Source: Alphaproteobacteria bacterium (GTDB lineage Bacteria; Pseudomonadota; Alphaproteobacteria; Rhizobiales; Hyphomicrobiaceae). Taken from it: DNA of 32,165 nucleotides. Every line of letters starts with the position of its first letter. The stretch's first letter is position 1. This document shows positions 16,717-25,050 of this stretch, in pieces. A program made the translations under genes and the position numbers. The notes under the pieces were generated by a model. The model saw only the letters and a program-made list of their open reading frames with translations. It had not been told where the DNA came from and searched no databases. Where the stretch lies: assembly GCA_024275435.1 (NCBI GenBank), contig JAJRZC010000402.1:1-32165 (forward strand). Direction: 5' to 3'.

Positions 16717-17190
16717 ATGGCAAGAACTACTACTAAACGGAAGGCCGCTGCAAAGCGTCCAGCTGCTAAGAAAAAGGCAGCAACGAAGGCTAAGCGCAAA
16801 CCAGTTGCTCGTAAGACAACTGCTCGCAAGGCCGCTAAGAAGCCTGCTCGCAAGACTACGGCCCGTAAGGCCGCTAAGAAGCCTGCTCGCAAGACTACGG
16901 CACGCAAGGCTGCTAAGAAGCCTGCTCGCAAGACTACGGCACGCAAGGCTGCTAAGAAGCCTGCTCGTAAGACAACTGCTCGCAAGGCCGCTAAGAAGCC
17001 TGCTCGCAAGACTACGGCCCGTAAGGCCGCTAAGAAGCCTGCTCGCAAGACTACGGCACGCAAGGCTGCTAAGAAGCCTGCAGCTCGCAGATCCACAGCT
17101 CGCAAGGCTGCTAAGAAGCCTGCAGCTCGCAGGTCCACGGCTCGCAAGGCTGCTAAGAAGCCTGCTCGTCGGGCTCGGCGCGCCGCTTAA
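16717..17190 (+). CDS. Histone-H1-like Lys/Ala/Arg-rich DNA-binding protein
   Basis: 157 residues made almost only of Ala, Lys, Arg, Thr and Pro, strongly basic, with no globular domain. After a lead-in (MARTTTKRKAAAKRPAAKKK...) come seven copies of the 13-residue unit ARKTTARKAAKKP (16807-17079), two 14-residue variants AARRSTARKAAKKP (17080-17163) and a basic tail ARRARRAA. This composition and the KKPA repeats match bacterial H1-like proteins (HctB/AlgP-like/H1 C-terminal-tail type), which bind and compact DNA. The protein is probably disordered until it meets DNA. The frame is preferred over the overlapping open frames because of its start with a purine-rich leader, its composition and the terminator behind it. 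Confidence 0.88.
   Translation: MARTTTKRKAAAKRPAAKKKAATKAKRKPVARKTTARKAAKKPARKTTARKAAKKPARKTTARKAAKKPARKTTARKAAKKPARKTTARKAAKKPARKTTARKAAKKPARKTTARKAAKKPAARRSTARKAAKKPAARRSTARKAAKKPARRARRAA
16807..17163 (+). repeat. 39-bp coding tandem repeats with a duplicated 3-unit block
   Basis: Seven 39-bp units (16807, 16846, 16885, 16924, 16963, 17002, 17041) are followed by two 42-bp variants (17080, 17122). Units differ at only a few synonymous positions. Units 1-3 (16807-16923) are identical, base for base, to units 5-7 (16963-17079), and unit 4 equals unit 3. The array therefore grew by duplication of a multi-unit block as well as by single-unit steps, and its length is likely to vary between strains. 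Confidence 0.95.
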
Positions 17191-17261
17191 GGCACGTTTT
17201 TTCAATTATGCATGTTTCAGACTGGGCATCTGGAACGTAATTAATTGGAATTTGAATAAAC

Positions 17262-17300
17262 AAGACCGATGCAGCGATTTCGCTCCATCGGTCTTTTTTT
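17262..17300 (+). terminator. Intrinsic terminator of the H1-like gene
   Basis: AAGACCGATG (17262-17271) pairs with CATCGGTCTT (17286-17295), with an inner AGCG/CGCT stem, and is followed by a T tract to 17300. It lies 71 bases after the stop codon. On the minus strand, behind sdhB, the hairpin is followed by GTTTATT, so it might also slow transcripts from that side. Confidence 0.88.
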
Positions 17301-17303
17301 ATG

Positions 17304-17461
17304 GATTCTTCGATTCACGCACTCGCCGAAAATGGCTCGCCCGATCTCAGATATCAGAGACGGGTGTACGGCGACGCTTTTGAGAAAAAGCCAGTGGTTG
17401 CTTGTTATTTTATAGGTTCTTCGATTCACGCACTCGCCTTTAAGGCTCGTACAATCTCAGA
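17304..17461. repeat. Pair of imperfect direct repeats (about 48 bp) at the sdhB 3' end
   Basis: Copy 1 spans 17304-17351 and copy 2 spans 17415-17461. They share an identical 22-base block (17306-17327 and 17417-17438), then GGCTCG, then ATCTCAGA, with short variable spacers. Copy 2 overlaps the sdhB stop codon (17457-17459). Read on the minus strand, each copy has a GCC...GGC hairpin (GCCTTAAAGGC in copy 2, GCCATTTTCGGC in copy 1). I do not recognise the element. Confidence 0.8.
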
Positions 17462-18236
17462 CACGGCGTTCGACCATCAATTTCTTTAATTCAGCTATGG
17501 CTTTGGCTGGATTTAAACCTTTTGGGCAGGCCTTGGTGCAATTTAAGATCGTGTGGCAACGATAAAGCCGGAAAGGATCTTCCAGATTGTCAAGGCGCTC
17601 ACCTGTGGCTTCATCGCGGCTATCCTTGATCCAGCGGTAAGCCTGCAACAGAATTGCAGGGCCAAGATAACGATCTGAGTTCCACCAATAACTTGGACAG
17701 GACGTGGAGCAGCAGGCGCATAAAATACATTCATAAAGACCATCGAGGGCCTCTCTATCTTCGCGAGACTGTTTCCATTCGGTCGGGGGGGTTGGTGTTT
17801 GCGTCTGGAGCCAGGGTTGAATTGAGCGATGCTGAGCATAGAAATTCGTCATATCGGGCACAAGGTCCTTGACGACTTCCATGTGAGGCAAAGGATAGAT
17901 TGTAACGGCACCTTCATAGTCTTCAATGGCATTCAAACAAGCCAATGTGTTGGTCCCACCGATATTGAAGGCACACGAGCCGCAGATACCTTCTCGGCAT
18001 GAACGCCTGAAGGTCAATGTTGGGTCGATCTCGTTCTTGATCTTTATCAGGGCATCCAAGACCATGGGGCCACAGGCATCAAGGTCGATCCAATAGGTGT
18101 CAATATGTGGATTTTGCTCATCCTCGGGCGACCAGCGGTAGATTCGAAACTCCTTCCAGCGACCGGTTGCTTCCGGACTATTCCAAATTTTACCGTTTTT
18201 GAGAGTCGAGTTCTTTGGGAGCGTCAGTTGGACCAT
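17457..18236 (-). CDS. sdhB: Succinate dehydrogenase iron-sulfur subunit
   Basis: 259 residues. It carries electrons from the flavoprotein SdhA through three Fe-S clusters to ubiquinone at the membrane. The 2Fe-2S ligands are in [10 protein letters not shown]...C (C80, C85, C88, C100), the 4Fe-4S ligands in [11 protein letters not shown] (C170, C173, C176) with C237, and the 3Fe-4S ligands C180, C227 and C233 complete the pattern. The length fits alphaproteobacterial SdhB. It is separated from sdhA by about 1 kb holding an orphan gene. Its stop codon lies inside one copy of the repeat pair described separately. Confidence 0.97.
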   Translation of the reverse strand: MVQLTLPKNSTLKNGKIWNSPEATGRWKEFRIYRWSPEDEQNPHIDTYWIDLDACGPMVLDALIKIKNEIDPTLTFRRSCREGICGSCAFNIGGTNTLACLNAIEDYEGAVTIYPLPHMEVVKDLVPDMTNFYAQHRSIQPWLQTQTPTPPTEWKQSREDREALDGLYECILCACCSTSCPSYWWNSDRYLGPAILLQAYRWIKDSRDEATGERLDNLEDPFRLYRCHTILNCTKACPKGLNPAKAIAELKKLMVERRV

Positions 18237-18349
18237 CTTGATTACAGCTCTTTTATGGTTTTCGCTTTCAGGTTAGATACCCATTTGAGATGATTTCATG
18301 CGGCTTCAAAGCACGCGTGTCAAATTTCAAAGTTAGCCAGGGGCGGGCG

Positions 18350-18976
18350 CTATCCAGTTCTGTATTTCTTGAGCTGATTTACCAGAGTTAGCAGTTTCTC
18401 GGCGACCTCCAAGCCCGTTTCTACGCTGGATTTCATTGTCGCACGATCCTGGATCAGACGATTGAGACGATCTTGACACTCACCCAAGCCGAAAAACAAT
18501 TCCTCAGGTGCGTCGATTTCACCGTCCTCCACGGCTGACATGACATCATAGGCATTTTGTGATGCGAGAACGAGCATAGATGCCACATCGTTGATCAGCT
18601 GGAAATAGATGCGCGCAGTTTCCGTAGGTATGCGGGGGCCGTGGACTCCGAATTTTAGTGGCGAGGAGGCAGTGCCACCCTCACCGCAGAACATCTCAGG
18701 GTGGCGCTTGAAGCGTTTGAAAATTTCAACAAGGCCGAGGCAACAGGATTCCAGATCCCTCAAAGCGATAGAAGCCTTGCGCTTGGCGCGGGAACGTTCG
18801 GGTGTCTTTTCCTGGGCAACCCAGTTGATGGTGGCGATGGATGAGATTGCTCCCAGTGCCGCCAAGGCAGGTAAAACGACAGAAAACGGATCAGGGGCAC
18901 TTCTCGTGTCTGATGGCACGGTTTGCTTGGTTTTGGGGCGTTTTTTTGGCGGTGGTGGCTTGGAGCTTTTAGCCAA
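18350..18976 (-). CDS. Orphan protein between sdhA and sdhB
   Basis: I do not recognise a family. The frame opens at a TTG at 19006, but the TTG at 18976 has GGGGGA 8 bases upstream and gives a natural N-terminus (MAKSSKPPPPKKRPKTKQ), so I choose it; no upstream ATG exists in frame. The protein has 208 residues: a Pro/Lys-rich basic head (1-20), one hydrophobic segment (about 31-53, FSVVLPALAALGAISSIATI) that could anchor it in the membrane, then a helical soluble domain (60-208) with cysteines C77 and C78, and regular Leu-rich helices at the end. It sits 258 bases after sdhA and 113 bases before sdhB on the same strand, so it is probably read in the sdh transcript. Function unknown. Confidence 0.6.
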   Translation of the reverse strand: MAKSSKPPPPKKRPKTKQTVPSDTRSAPDPFSVVLPALAALGAISSIATINWVAQEKTPERSRAKRKASIALRDLESCCLGLVEIFKRFKRHPEMFCGEGGTASSPLKFGVHGPRIPTETARIYFQLINDVASMLVLASQNAYDVMSAVEDGEIDAPEELFFGLGECQDRLNRLIQDRATMKSSVETGLEVAEKLLTLVNQLKKYRTG

Positions 18977-19234
18977 CTGAAAAATCCCCCACGTATGGCT
19001 CCCCAACCTGGAGAGCCTTTAACGAACAACTCTTGGCGCGTATCAGGGGCCTTCTTACCAGACAAATTCAGTTGTGAAGCCTTTGGGGTGACGCAAGTGG
19101 GGGAAAAATTGTGAGGAACAGCTTATTGGCATCACAGGTCCTGTAAATTAAGGGATTGAAGTCTGTTTGTTGCTCTCCGGTCATCACTCAAAGGTTTAGA
19201 ATTGCATTGCGGGTTGGAATGCGCAGACAGTTCC

Positions 19235-21076
19235 TTAATACACCCTAGCCTTTGGTTTGATGTAGGCGATTTCATTGGTCATGGTGTAGGTGTGAACCGG
19301 GCGCTCATCGAGCGTCACTTTTTTGGCTTGGCTGTCAGCCCAGCTCAGGGTGTGCTTCATCCAGTTTTCATCGTCGCGATCTGGAAAGTCTTCACGGGCG
19401 TGCGCACCACGGCTTTCCTGACGGTTTGCTGCTCCTGTTACGGTAACGGCGGCCTGGACGATGAGATTGTCGAATTCGAGTGTCTCGATGAGATCGGAGT
19501 TCCATATCAAGGATCGATCGGTGACCGAAACGTCTTCGATGCCCTTCCAGATCTCGTTGATTTTTACGACGCCTTCTTCCAGGACAGGACCGTCACGGAA
19601 CACGGCACAATTATTTTGCATGGTGCGTTGCATATCAAGCCGGAGTTTGGCTGTGGGGGTGTCTCCCTTAGCGTGGCGGAATTTGTCGAGCCGCGCGATA
19701 GCTTCTTCACCGGCATCTTTAGGAAGGTCGTTTTGGCGATCATTTTCGATGGTTTCAGCACAGCGAAGACCAGCAGCGCGTCCAAAGACCACGAGGTCAA
19801 TAAGGGAGTTGGAGCCGAGCCGATTAGCGCCATGAACCGAGACGCAAGCGGCTTCACCGATGGCCATCAGGCCGGGCACGATATGATCGGGATCGCCATT
19901 TTTAAGAGTAACGACTTCGCCGTGGAAGTTTGTTGGAATGCCACCCATGTTGTAATGGACAGTTGGAATGATGGGGATGGGTTCGCGACGCAGATCAACA
20001 CCACCGAATATCTTGGCGCTCTCGGTGATACCTGGCAGGCGTTCGGCGAGGATTTTGGGGTCGAGATGATCAAGGTGCAGGTACATGTGGTCGCCTTCGG
20101 GACCGACGCCTCGACCCTCCCTGATCTCGATTGTTATTGAGCGGGAAACCACATCGCGCGAGGCGAGGTCCTTGGCGTGGGGAGCGTAGCGTTCCATGAA
20201 CCGCTCACCTTCGGAATTCGTCAGATAGCCGCCTTCACCACGTGCACCTTCGGTTATCAATACGCCTGCGCCGTAAACCCCGGTTGGGTGGAACTGGACG
20301 AATTCCATATCCTGTAACGCGATGCCGGCGCGAAGAACCATGGCGTTGCCGTCTCCTGTGCAGGTGTGCGCGGAGGTGCAGGAGAAGTAGGTGCGGCCAT
20401 ATCCGCCGGTTGCCAAAATCACACGTTTCGCACGAAAGCGGTGAATGGTTCCATTTTCCAAACACTGAGTCATGACGCCACGACAGGTACCTTCGTCATC
20501 CATGATGAGATCGAGCGCAAAATATTCGATGAAGAATTCTGCGCTATGACTTAGGCTTTGGCCGTAAAGCGTATGAAGCATGGCGTGACCGGTTCGGTCG
20601 GCGGCTGCGCAAGTTCGCTGTGCTGGCGGGCCTTCGCCGAATTCCGTTGTCATGCCGCCAAAGGGACGTTGGTAAATTTTACCATCCTCGGTGCGGCTGA
20701 AAGGGACACCGTAATGTTCCAACTCATACACGGCATCGGGTGCATGGCGGCATAGGTACTCGATGGAATCTTGATCACCGAGCCAATCGGAGCCTTTGAC
20801 GGTGTCGTACATGTGCCAGCGCCAGTCGTCCTTGCCCATGTTCCCAAGAGACGCTGCGACACCGCCTTGAGCCGCGACCGTGTGAGAGCGGGTGGGAAAG
20901 ACCTTGGTAACGCAGGCGGTTTTCAAGCCGGCTTGCGCACATCCCAATGTGGCACGCAGGCCAGCGCCACCTGCGCCAACCACAACGACATCATAGGTGT
21001 GATCGACAATTTCGTAAGCCTTGCCGGTTATGCTGGGTCCTTCGGCAGCGTTATTCTTATTTGCAGAGTTTGCCAT
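19235..21076 (-). CDS. sdhA: Succinate dehydrogenase flavoprotein subunit
   Basis: 613 residues. Oxidises succinate to fumarate with covalently bound FAD. FAD motif [12 protein letters not shown] (about 31-42), covalent FAD histidine in [10 protein letters not shown] (H65), the active-site HPTG and GARGEGG stretches ([21 protein letters not shown] region, mid-protein), and [18 protein letters not shown] near the FAD C-terminal site. It ends with KPKARVY, as in alphaproteobacterial and mitochondrial SdhA. The ATG lies 6 bases after sdhD, indicating coupled translation of sdhC-sdhD-sdhA. Confidence 0.98.
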   Translation of the reverse strand: MANSANKNNAAEGPSITGKAYEIVDHTYDVVVVGAGGAGLRATLGCAQAGLKTACVTKVFPTRSHTVAAQGGVAASLGNMGKDDWRWHMYDTVKGSDWLGDQDSIEYLCRHAPDAVYELEHYGVPFSRTEDGKIYQRPFGGMTTEFGEGPPAQRTCAAADRTGHAMLHTLYGQSLSHSAEFFIEYFALDLIMDDEGTCRGVMTQCLENGTIHRFRAKRVILATGGYGRTYFSCTSAHTCTGDGNAMVLRAGIALQDMEFVQFHPTGVYGAGVLITEGARGEGGYLTNSEGERFMERYAPHAKDLASRDVVSRSITIEIREGRGVGPEGDHMYLHLDHLDPKILAERLPGITESAKIFGGVDLRREPIPIIPTVHYNMGGIPTNFHGEVVTLKNGDPDHIVPGLMAIGEAACVSVHGANRLGSNSLIDLVVFGRAAGLRCAETIENDRQNDLPKDAGEEAIARLDKFRHAKGDTPTAKLRLDMQRTMQNNCAVFRDGPVLEEGVVKINEIWKGIEDVSVTDRSLIWNSDLIETLEFDNLIVQAAVTVTGAANRQESRGAHAREDFPDRDDENWMKHTLSWADSQAKKVTLDERPVHTYTMTNEIAYIKPKARVY

Positions 21077-21082
21077 AAATTA

Positions 21083-21463
21083 TCAGGCTCCGAAGCTTAG
21101 TTTCAGCACGGCCCAAACACTAGCGGCGCCAATGAACACGGAAAAGAATGTGTTCAACATCAGCGCTACGATTTTGGTGCCTTCACTTTCGATGTAGTCC
21201 TCGATGATGGTCTGCATGCCAAGCCGCATGTGGATCACACCGGACAATATAAGTAACAGCAGCAACAATGCCGTTAAGGGATATGACAGGGCCTCACGGA
21301 CAGTTATGTAATCCGCCCCGGCCAGAGAGATGATCAACCCCATAAGGTAGATCACCAAAAACAGATTTGCGACCGCGCTCACCCGCTGCAGCCAGAAGTG
21401 TGATGCACCCTCCTTGGCCGAGCCGAGATGGTAGACTTTCTTTAGTGGGGTGCGCATGTTCAT
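21083..21463 (-). CDS. sdhD: Succinate dehydrogenase membrane anchor subunit
   Basis: 126 residues with three membrane spans (about 28-49, 62-80, 98-120). It binds heme b and quinone together with SdhC. The HMRLGMQTIIEDY stretch (78-90) is the family signature, and H78 is the probable heme ligand. The SHFWLQRVSAVAN segment (21-33) before the first span is typical of this subunit. It lies 15 bases after sdhC and 6 bases before sdhA. Confidence 0.95.
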   Translation of the reverse strand: MNMRTPLKKVYHLGSAKEGASHFWLQRVSAVANLFLVIYLMGLIISLAGADYITVREALSYPLTALLLLLLILSGVIHMRLGMQTIIEDYIESEGTKIVALMLNTFFSVFIGAASVWAVLKLSFGA

Positions 21464-21478
21464 TGTTTTTTATAACCC

Positions 21479-21889
21479 TCAACCGAAGACCAAGACTGAA
21501 AACCAGACGAGCAGCGTCAACGCCACCGAGAAAACAATGGTTCCCCAAGACAGAAGATCGACAGTTTTGATATCCAAGCCCCGGCCCGTATCCCAGATGA
21601 AATGACGAATGCCGCCAAGCATGTGATGGATCAGAGCCCAACTGTATCCAAACAAGATCAGATAACCGAAGGTTGACCCGAAGAATTCACTGGCAATACG
21701 AAATTCAGCTGGGCCGGAAGCGGCTGCAACAAGCCACCACGCCAACAAAACTGTACCAAGATACAAAGCGGCACCGGTGATGCGATGAAGTATGGACATC
21801 ACCATGTTGATGAGTGGTTTGTATATTTGCAGATGAGGGGACAGAGGACGCTTAATTTTGGTTCCCACCGAAGTGTTCGTATTGGCCAT
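21479..21889 (-). CDS. sdhC: Succinate dehydrogenase cytochrome b556 subunit
   Basis: 136 residues. The N-terminal RPLSPHLQIYK (14-24) and SILHRITGAALYLG (32-45) are SdhC signatures for quinone binding. Membrane spans lie at about 33-55, 74-96 and 114-134. IHHMLGGIRHFIWD (87-100) contains the expected heme ligand (H89 by alignment of the GIRH motif). AGGAGAG lies about 6 bases before the ATG. It is the first gene of sdhCDA and follows mch by 127 bases, with a palindrome in between. Confidence 0.96.
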   Translation of the reverse strand: MANTNTSVGTKIKRPLSPHLQIYKPLINMVMSILHRITGAALYLGTVLLAWWLVAAASGPAEFRIASEFFGSTFGYLILFGYSWALIHHMLGGIRHFIWDTGRGLDIKTVDLLSWGTIVFSVALTLLVWFSVLVFG

Positions 21890-21919
21890 ACGGCTCTCCT
21901 AACACACCTGTCGCGAAAA

Positions 21920-21936
21920 TTGACTAGTCAATGGTC
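21920..21936 (-). promoter_or_regulatory. Palindrome and shared motif upstream of sdhC
   Basis: TTGACTAGTCAA (21920-21931) is a perfect 12-base palindrome. Extended to 21936 it contains the 14 bases that also occur before sucC. It lies about 30 bases before the sdhC ATG. A possible promoter (TTGCAG, 17 bases, TAAAAC on the minus strand) lies just upstream, so the palindrome would fall a little downstream of the start of transcription, as expected of a repressor site. This is inference. Confidence 0.45.
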
Positions 21937-22016
21937 GCATATTGGTTTTTTTAGCGTTTTATCCTGCCAAATGCTTTGCTGCAATCTATTGCTGTTATAG
22001 CTGGAATCACCTTCAA

Positions 22017-23075
22017 CTAGCGTGGAATAACCAGCCAGATATCCAGATCGAGGAGAACGCCCTCTTTGTATTTTCCCTCTTCGTCTTTTAGTGGAAAACC
22101 CTCGGCACTCATATTTTTGACAGCGACCAAGCGCACCCTTAAGGCCCCGATATCGGAGCGATCAGGGATTTCAGACTTATCTAAAATTTCCGACCAGGCA
22201 TAAACGGTGTCACCAGCAAACAAAGGTGCAACGTGACGGCCAGCGTTGATGGCGGCGATGTGAAAAGCATTTTGCAACCCATTAAAGGAAAGCGCACGAG
22301 CAAGCGAGATGATGACGCCGCCGTAGATGATGCGTTTTCCAAAACGGCCCTTAGATTCGGTGTGCTGATTAAAGTGCACCTTCGCCGTATTCTGATAAAG
22401 GCGGGTTGCCATGGCGTGCTCGGCTTCTTCGATGGTCATGCCATCCACGTGGTCAATTTTTTCTCCAACCTCGTAGTCTGCCCATCGATAGGGCGAGCCG
22501 GCAAGGTCGAAGTCGTACTTGGAAATGTCCAGGTGGGGGACTGCCGAGCCGAGCTTTGATGGTTCGAGGGCGCTTGGTAGGTCGGGTACAACTGTTTGCG
22601 GTGCCGGGCTGGAAAAATCACGCTTTCTCACCATGACCCAGCGTATGTATTCGATTACGATATCGCCATCTTGGTTGCGGCCAGTGGAGCGGACGTAGAC
22701 AGTGCCGGTCTTAGCGTTTGAATTTTCCTTCAGGCCGATCACTTCAGAGACGGTGCTCAGAGTATCTCCGGGATAGACGGATTTTACAAAGCGGCCGCCT
22801 GCATAACCAAGATTTGCAATGGCGTTAAGTGAGATGTCGGGAACGGTTTTACCAAAAACGACGTGAAACGCCAGCATGTCATCTAGTGGAGAGCGCGGGT
22901 AGCCTATGGCCTGGGCGAAGGTGTCGGCTGACTGAACAGCAAAGCGCGGGCCATAAAGACTCATATAAGCTGCGACATCTCCCGTGGTGACGGTTCGAGG
23001 AGTGGTGTGCTTGAGGATTTGACCGATATGATAGTCCTCGAAGAAATTGCCCGAGTTTGTCTTTGTGGTCGTCAT
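22017..23075 (-). CDS. mch: Mesaconyl-CoA hydratase (beta-methylmalyl-CoA dehydratase)
   Basis: 352 residues from the ATG at 23075 (MTTTKTNSGNFFEDYHIGQ); the frame is open to 23186 but the extension is unlike the family. Double hot-dog (MaoC-like) hydratase that interconverts mesaconyl-CoA and beta-methylmalyl-CoA in the ethylmalonyl-CoA pathway. The protein closely follows the Rhodobacter-type enzyme as I remember it: NPGNFFEDF-like start, FHIVFGKTVPDISLNAIANLGYAGGRF-like segment (about 90-115), EYIRWVMVRKRD, DYEVGEKIDHVDGMTIEEAEH, and YGGVIISLARALSFNG near the second catalytic site. It lies directly upstream of sdhC on the same strand. The usual partner genes (mcl1, ccr) are not in the window. 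Confidence 0.88.
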   Translation of the reverse strand: MTTTKTNSGNFFEDYHIGQILKHTTPRTVTTGDVAAYMSLYGPRFAVQSADTFAQAIGYPRSPLDDMLAFHVVFGKTVPDISLNAIANLGYAGGRFVKSVYPGDTLSTVSEVIGLKENSNAKTGTVYVRSTGRNQDGDIVIEYIRWVMVRKRDFSSPAPQTVVPDLPSALEPSKLGSAVPHLDISKYDFDLAGSPYRWADYEVGEKIDHVDGMTIEEAEHAMATRLYQNTAKVHFNQHTESKGRFGKRIIYGGVIISLARALSFNGLQNAFHIAAINAGRHVAPLFAGDTVYAWSEILDKSEIPDRSDIGALRVRLVAVKNMSAEGFPLKDEEGKYKEGVLLDLDIWLVIPR

Positions 23076-23376
23076 GCTCTGGATTTTCCTTCGAAAGGAT
23101 GCAGCGGATTTGGCCGCGTGTTGAGAATTGCTGTGGCCGTGCCAAGCCTGGAACATCGGCCGGAATATGGCGGGGCCGGCGCGCAAGTCAACTCTTCAGG
23201 TTGTCGCTTTAGGCAGATTGTCTCGAAAAATTGATATTCATGCCTCAGGGAGGCGAAATAGGTCAGATTTTTCCGGTCTTGTTGTACGTGAAGCCTGACA
23301 TGAAGGAGGACCGGGGCAGTATGGGGGGCCTGAATGGTGTGTGGATCGGTAATCGGTATATGTCGTGGTGAAGTCA
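23076..23376. other. thpR-mch intergenic region
   Basis: 301 bases without a supported gene. It contains a small GCCTC/GAGGC hairpin (23242-23254) without a T-run. The region is long enough for an mch promoter, but I could not identify one. Nothing else stands out. Confidence 0.35.
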
Positions 23377-23955
23377 TCACAGCTGGGAATTGAGCTGATC
23401 TTCACTCATTGCCAGTGCTCCGGCCAGCGGGATGGTGCGTTCGACCACATAGGGGCCTCCGCCAGTGATTGGTTTTGCGGAAAACAATGAAACATGGCTG
23501 ACGAGAAACGATTGGGATTGAAAGTTGGCATTGCGGGAAAGATACTTCGCCAGGGCTTCCGCTCTTGGATAGCGAAGCCGTGCTATGGTGACATGTGGGT
23601 GAAAACTTCTTAGTTGTGGAAGAAGACCGGCGGCGCGGCCTGCTGTTTCGTGAGCTCGTGCCAAACTTAGAAGTTCGGGCCCGGCTTCCACACCAGCCCA
23701 GATCAAACGAGGCTGTCGTCCTGCAAAGGTGCCGAGGCCCTTCAGGCGCATCTCGAAGACACGAATGTGGTTGATCTCATTTACGAAATGCGCGAACTCA
23801 TCGGCTGTTCGGTTGTCGATATCGCCGGCAAAGCGCAATGTGAGATGCAAATCATCAGCCTCAATCCAGCGCGTGCCTGGCATAGGCTGGTTCAAATCTA
23901 AAATCTGATCCTTGATTTCTTCTGGAAGAGCGATCCCTGTAAATAAGCGAGGCAT
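23377..23955 (-). CDS. thpR: RNA 2',3'-cyclic phosphodiesterase (2H family)
   Basis: 192 residues. 2H phosphoesterase formerly called 2'-5' RNA ligase (LigT); it opens 2',3'-cyclic phosphates at RNA ends. The two catalytic HxT motifs are present: HLT (37-39, in DLHLTLRFAGD) and HVT (121-123, in FHPHVTIARL). The N-terminal RLFTGIALPEEI is typical. The gene lies 124 bases downstream of the esterase gene on the same strand and may share its transcript. Biological substrate unknown. Confidence 0.92.
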   Translation of the reverse strand: MPRLFTGIALPEEIKDQILDLNQPMPGTRWIEADDLHLTLRFAGDIDNRTADEFAHFVNEINHIRVFEMRLKGLGTFAGRQPRLIWAGVEAGPELLSLARAHETAGRAAGLLPQLRSFHPHVTIARLRYPRAEALAKYLSRNANFQSQSFLVSHVSLFSAKPITGGGPYVVERTIPLAGALAMSEDQLNSQL

Positions 23956-24079
23956 GATCTTATTCTCCCCCCAACAGTGAGTGGTGCGAAGGAAACCCGC
24001 ATGACGATCCTGGCATTTCGTTTTCTCGGTGTCAGCCCCTTTTTCCCTCGCAGAATATCTTTTGTGCTTAGATGTGGGT

Positions 24080-24826
24080 TCAGGGCGTTACCGTCTTTTT
24101 TCCTGCTACATCCGTACAGAGGGCTTTTGCCCGTTTCAGCAGGTCTTCGACCTTGGGAATAATACGCTTTACGATTTCAAGAATGCCTTTGGGGTTGGGA
24201 TGAAGGCCATCTGGTAGATTTAACTTTGGATCAAGTGCCACGCCTTCAAGAAAGAATGGGTAGAGCAAGACATCGTGTTTGGCTGAGAGTTTTTGAAAAA
24301 TGGGATTGAAGGCTGCTTCGTAATCTTTGCCCCAATTTCGTAGTGCACGCATGCCGGTAACCAGAACGGCAATGTTTCGGGCCTTAAGCTTGGTTATGAT
24401 TTTGTCGAGGTTGTCATAGGCTCCTTGAGGAGAAGTGCCGCGAAGCGCATCGTTTGCGCCTAGTTCCAATATCACCGCATCTGTTTTTGTAGAAACAGCC
24501 CAATCAAAGCGCGCCAAGCCACCACTCGTTGTATCGCCGGAGACGCCTGCATTGACGATAATAACTTTGTGACCTTTCGCTTTGAGGGCTTTTTCAAGTT
24601 GTGCTGGAAAAGAAGCGCTTTGCTGGAGCCCATAGCCTGCGGTCAAACTATCGCCGAACGCAACCATATGAATTGGTTCTCCTGGCTTGCAACGCGCTGG
24701 ATCCATGCCATCGGCCGCAGAGGATGTGCTGGGTACAGATATGAATACTGAGCTGATCAGCGTCGATACGAGGATTGCCAGTGAACACATTTGCGTCATT
24801 CTATGGCGACACTGCTTATGACCCAT
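24080..24826 (-). CDS. tesA: SGNH arylesterase / lysophospholipase (TesA-like)
   Basis: 248 residues with an N-terminal signal peptide (hydrophobic stretch about 13-35, cut near SSA-ADG), so periplasmic. SGNH hydrolase blocks: FGDSLTAGYGL with nucleophile S60, GVSGDTTSGG (G97), LGANDALRG (N125) and DGLHPNPKG (D206, H209). It should hydrolyse acyl esters or thioesters of lysophospholipids and related substrates. An AAGG lies 7 bases before the ATG at 24826; an internal ATG at 24799 would still leave a signal peptide. It is divergent from the ABC pair, the same arrangement as tesA/ybbAP in E. coli. Confidence 0.9.
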   Translation of the reverse strand: MGHKQCRHRMTQMCSLAILVSTLISSVFISVPSTSSAADGMDPARCKPGEPIHMVAFGDSLTAGYGLQQSASFPAQLEKALKAKGHKVIIVNAGVSGDTTSGGLARFDWAVSTKTDAVILELGANDALRGTSPQGAYDNLDKIITKLKARNIAVLVTGMRALRNWGKDYEAAFNPIFQKLSAKHDVLLYPFFLEGVALDPKLNLPDGLHPNPKGILEIVKRIIPKVEDLLKRAKALCTDVAGKKTVTP

Positions 24827-25050
24827 GTTTTTGCCTTACCAATTCTTCAAGTGAAAGAGTGCGAATATGAACTTATACATCCAGCATATTTGCGAGCGAT
24901 CAATTTTTCATGATCTGACCTAAACATTCCAAATCGGTCGGAACCATGTTCCCGTGTGTCATCTGGTAGAAGTGCTGTGGGCATTTTTACAAGACCACCA
25001 CTTCGTATTTAAGTTAGAAATCACATTTTAATGGCAGGTTTTTCGAATTC

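Noticed and set aside
16807-17163. CRISPR-like array
   Set aside because: The units are contiguous, translate to one peptide repeat, and have no unique spacers.
16620-17383. Long open frames on both strands across the H1-like repeats (minus 16620-17147, minus 16627-17205, plus 16805-17383)
   Set aside because: A 39-base unit keeps every frame open once it is open in one copy. Only the frame at 16717 has a sensible start, a known composition and a terminator.
17241-17429. 62-codon minus-strand frame across the repeats behind sdhB
   Set aside because: It crosses the terminator of the H1-like gene and consists mostly of one repeat copy; no start site supports translation.
19202-20140. 312-codon plus-strand open frame antisense to sdhA
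   Set aside because: It lies inside a clear sdhA and has no ribosome site or family features; it is a shadow of sdhA codon usage.
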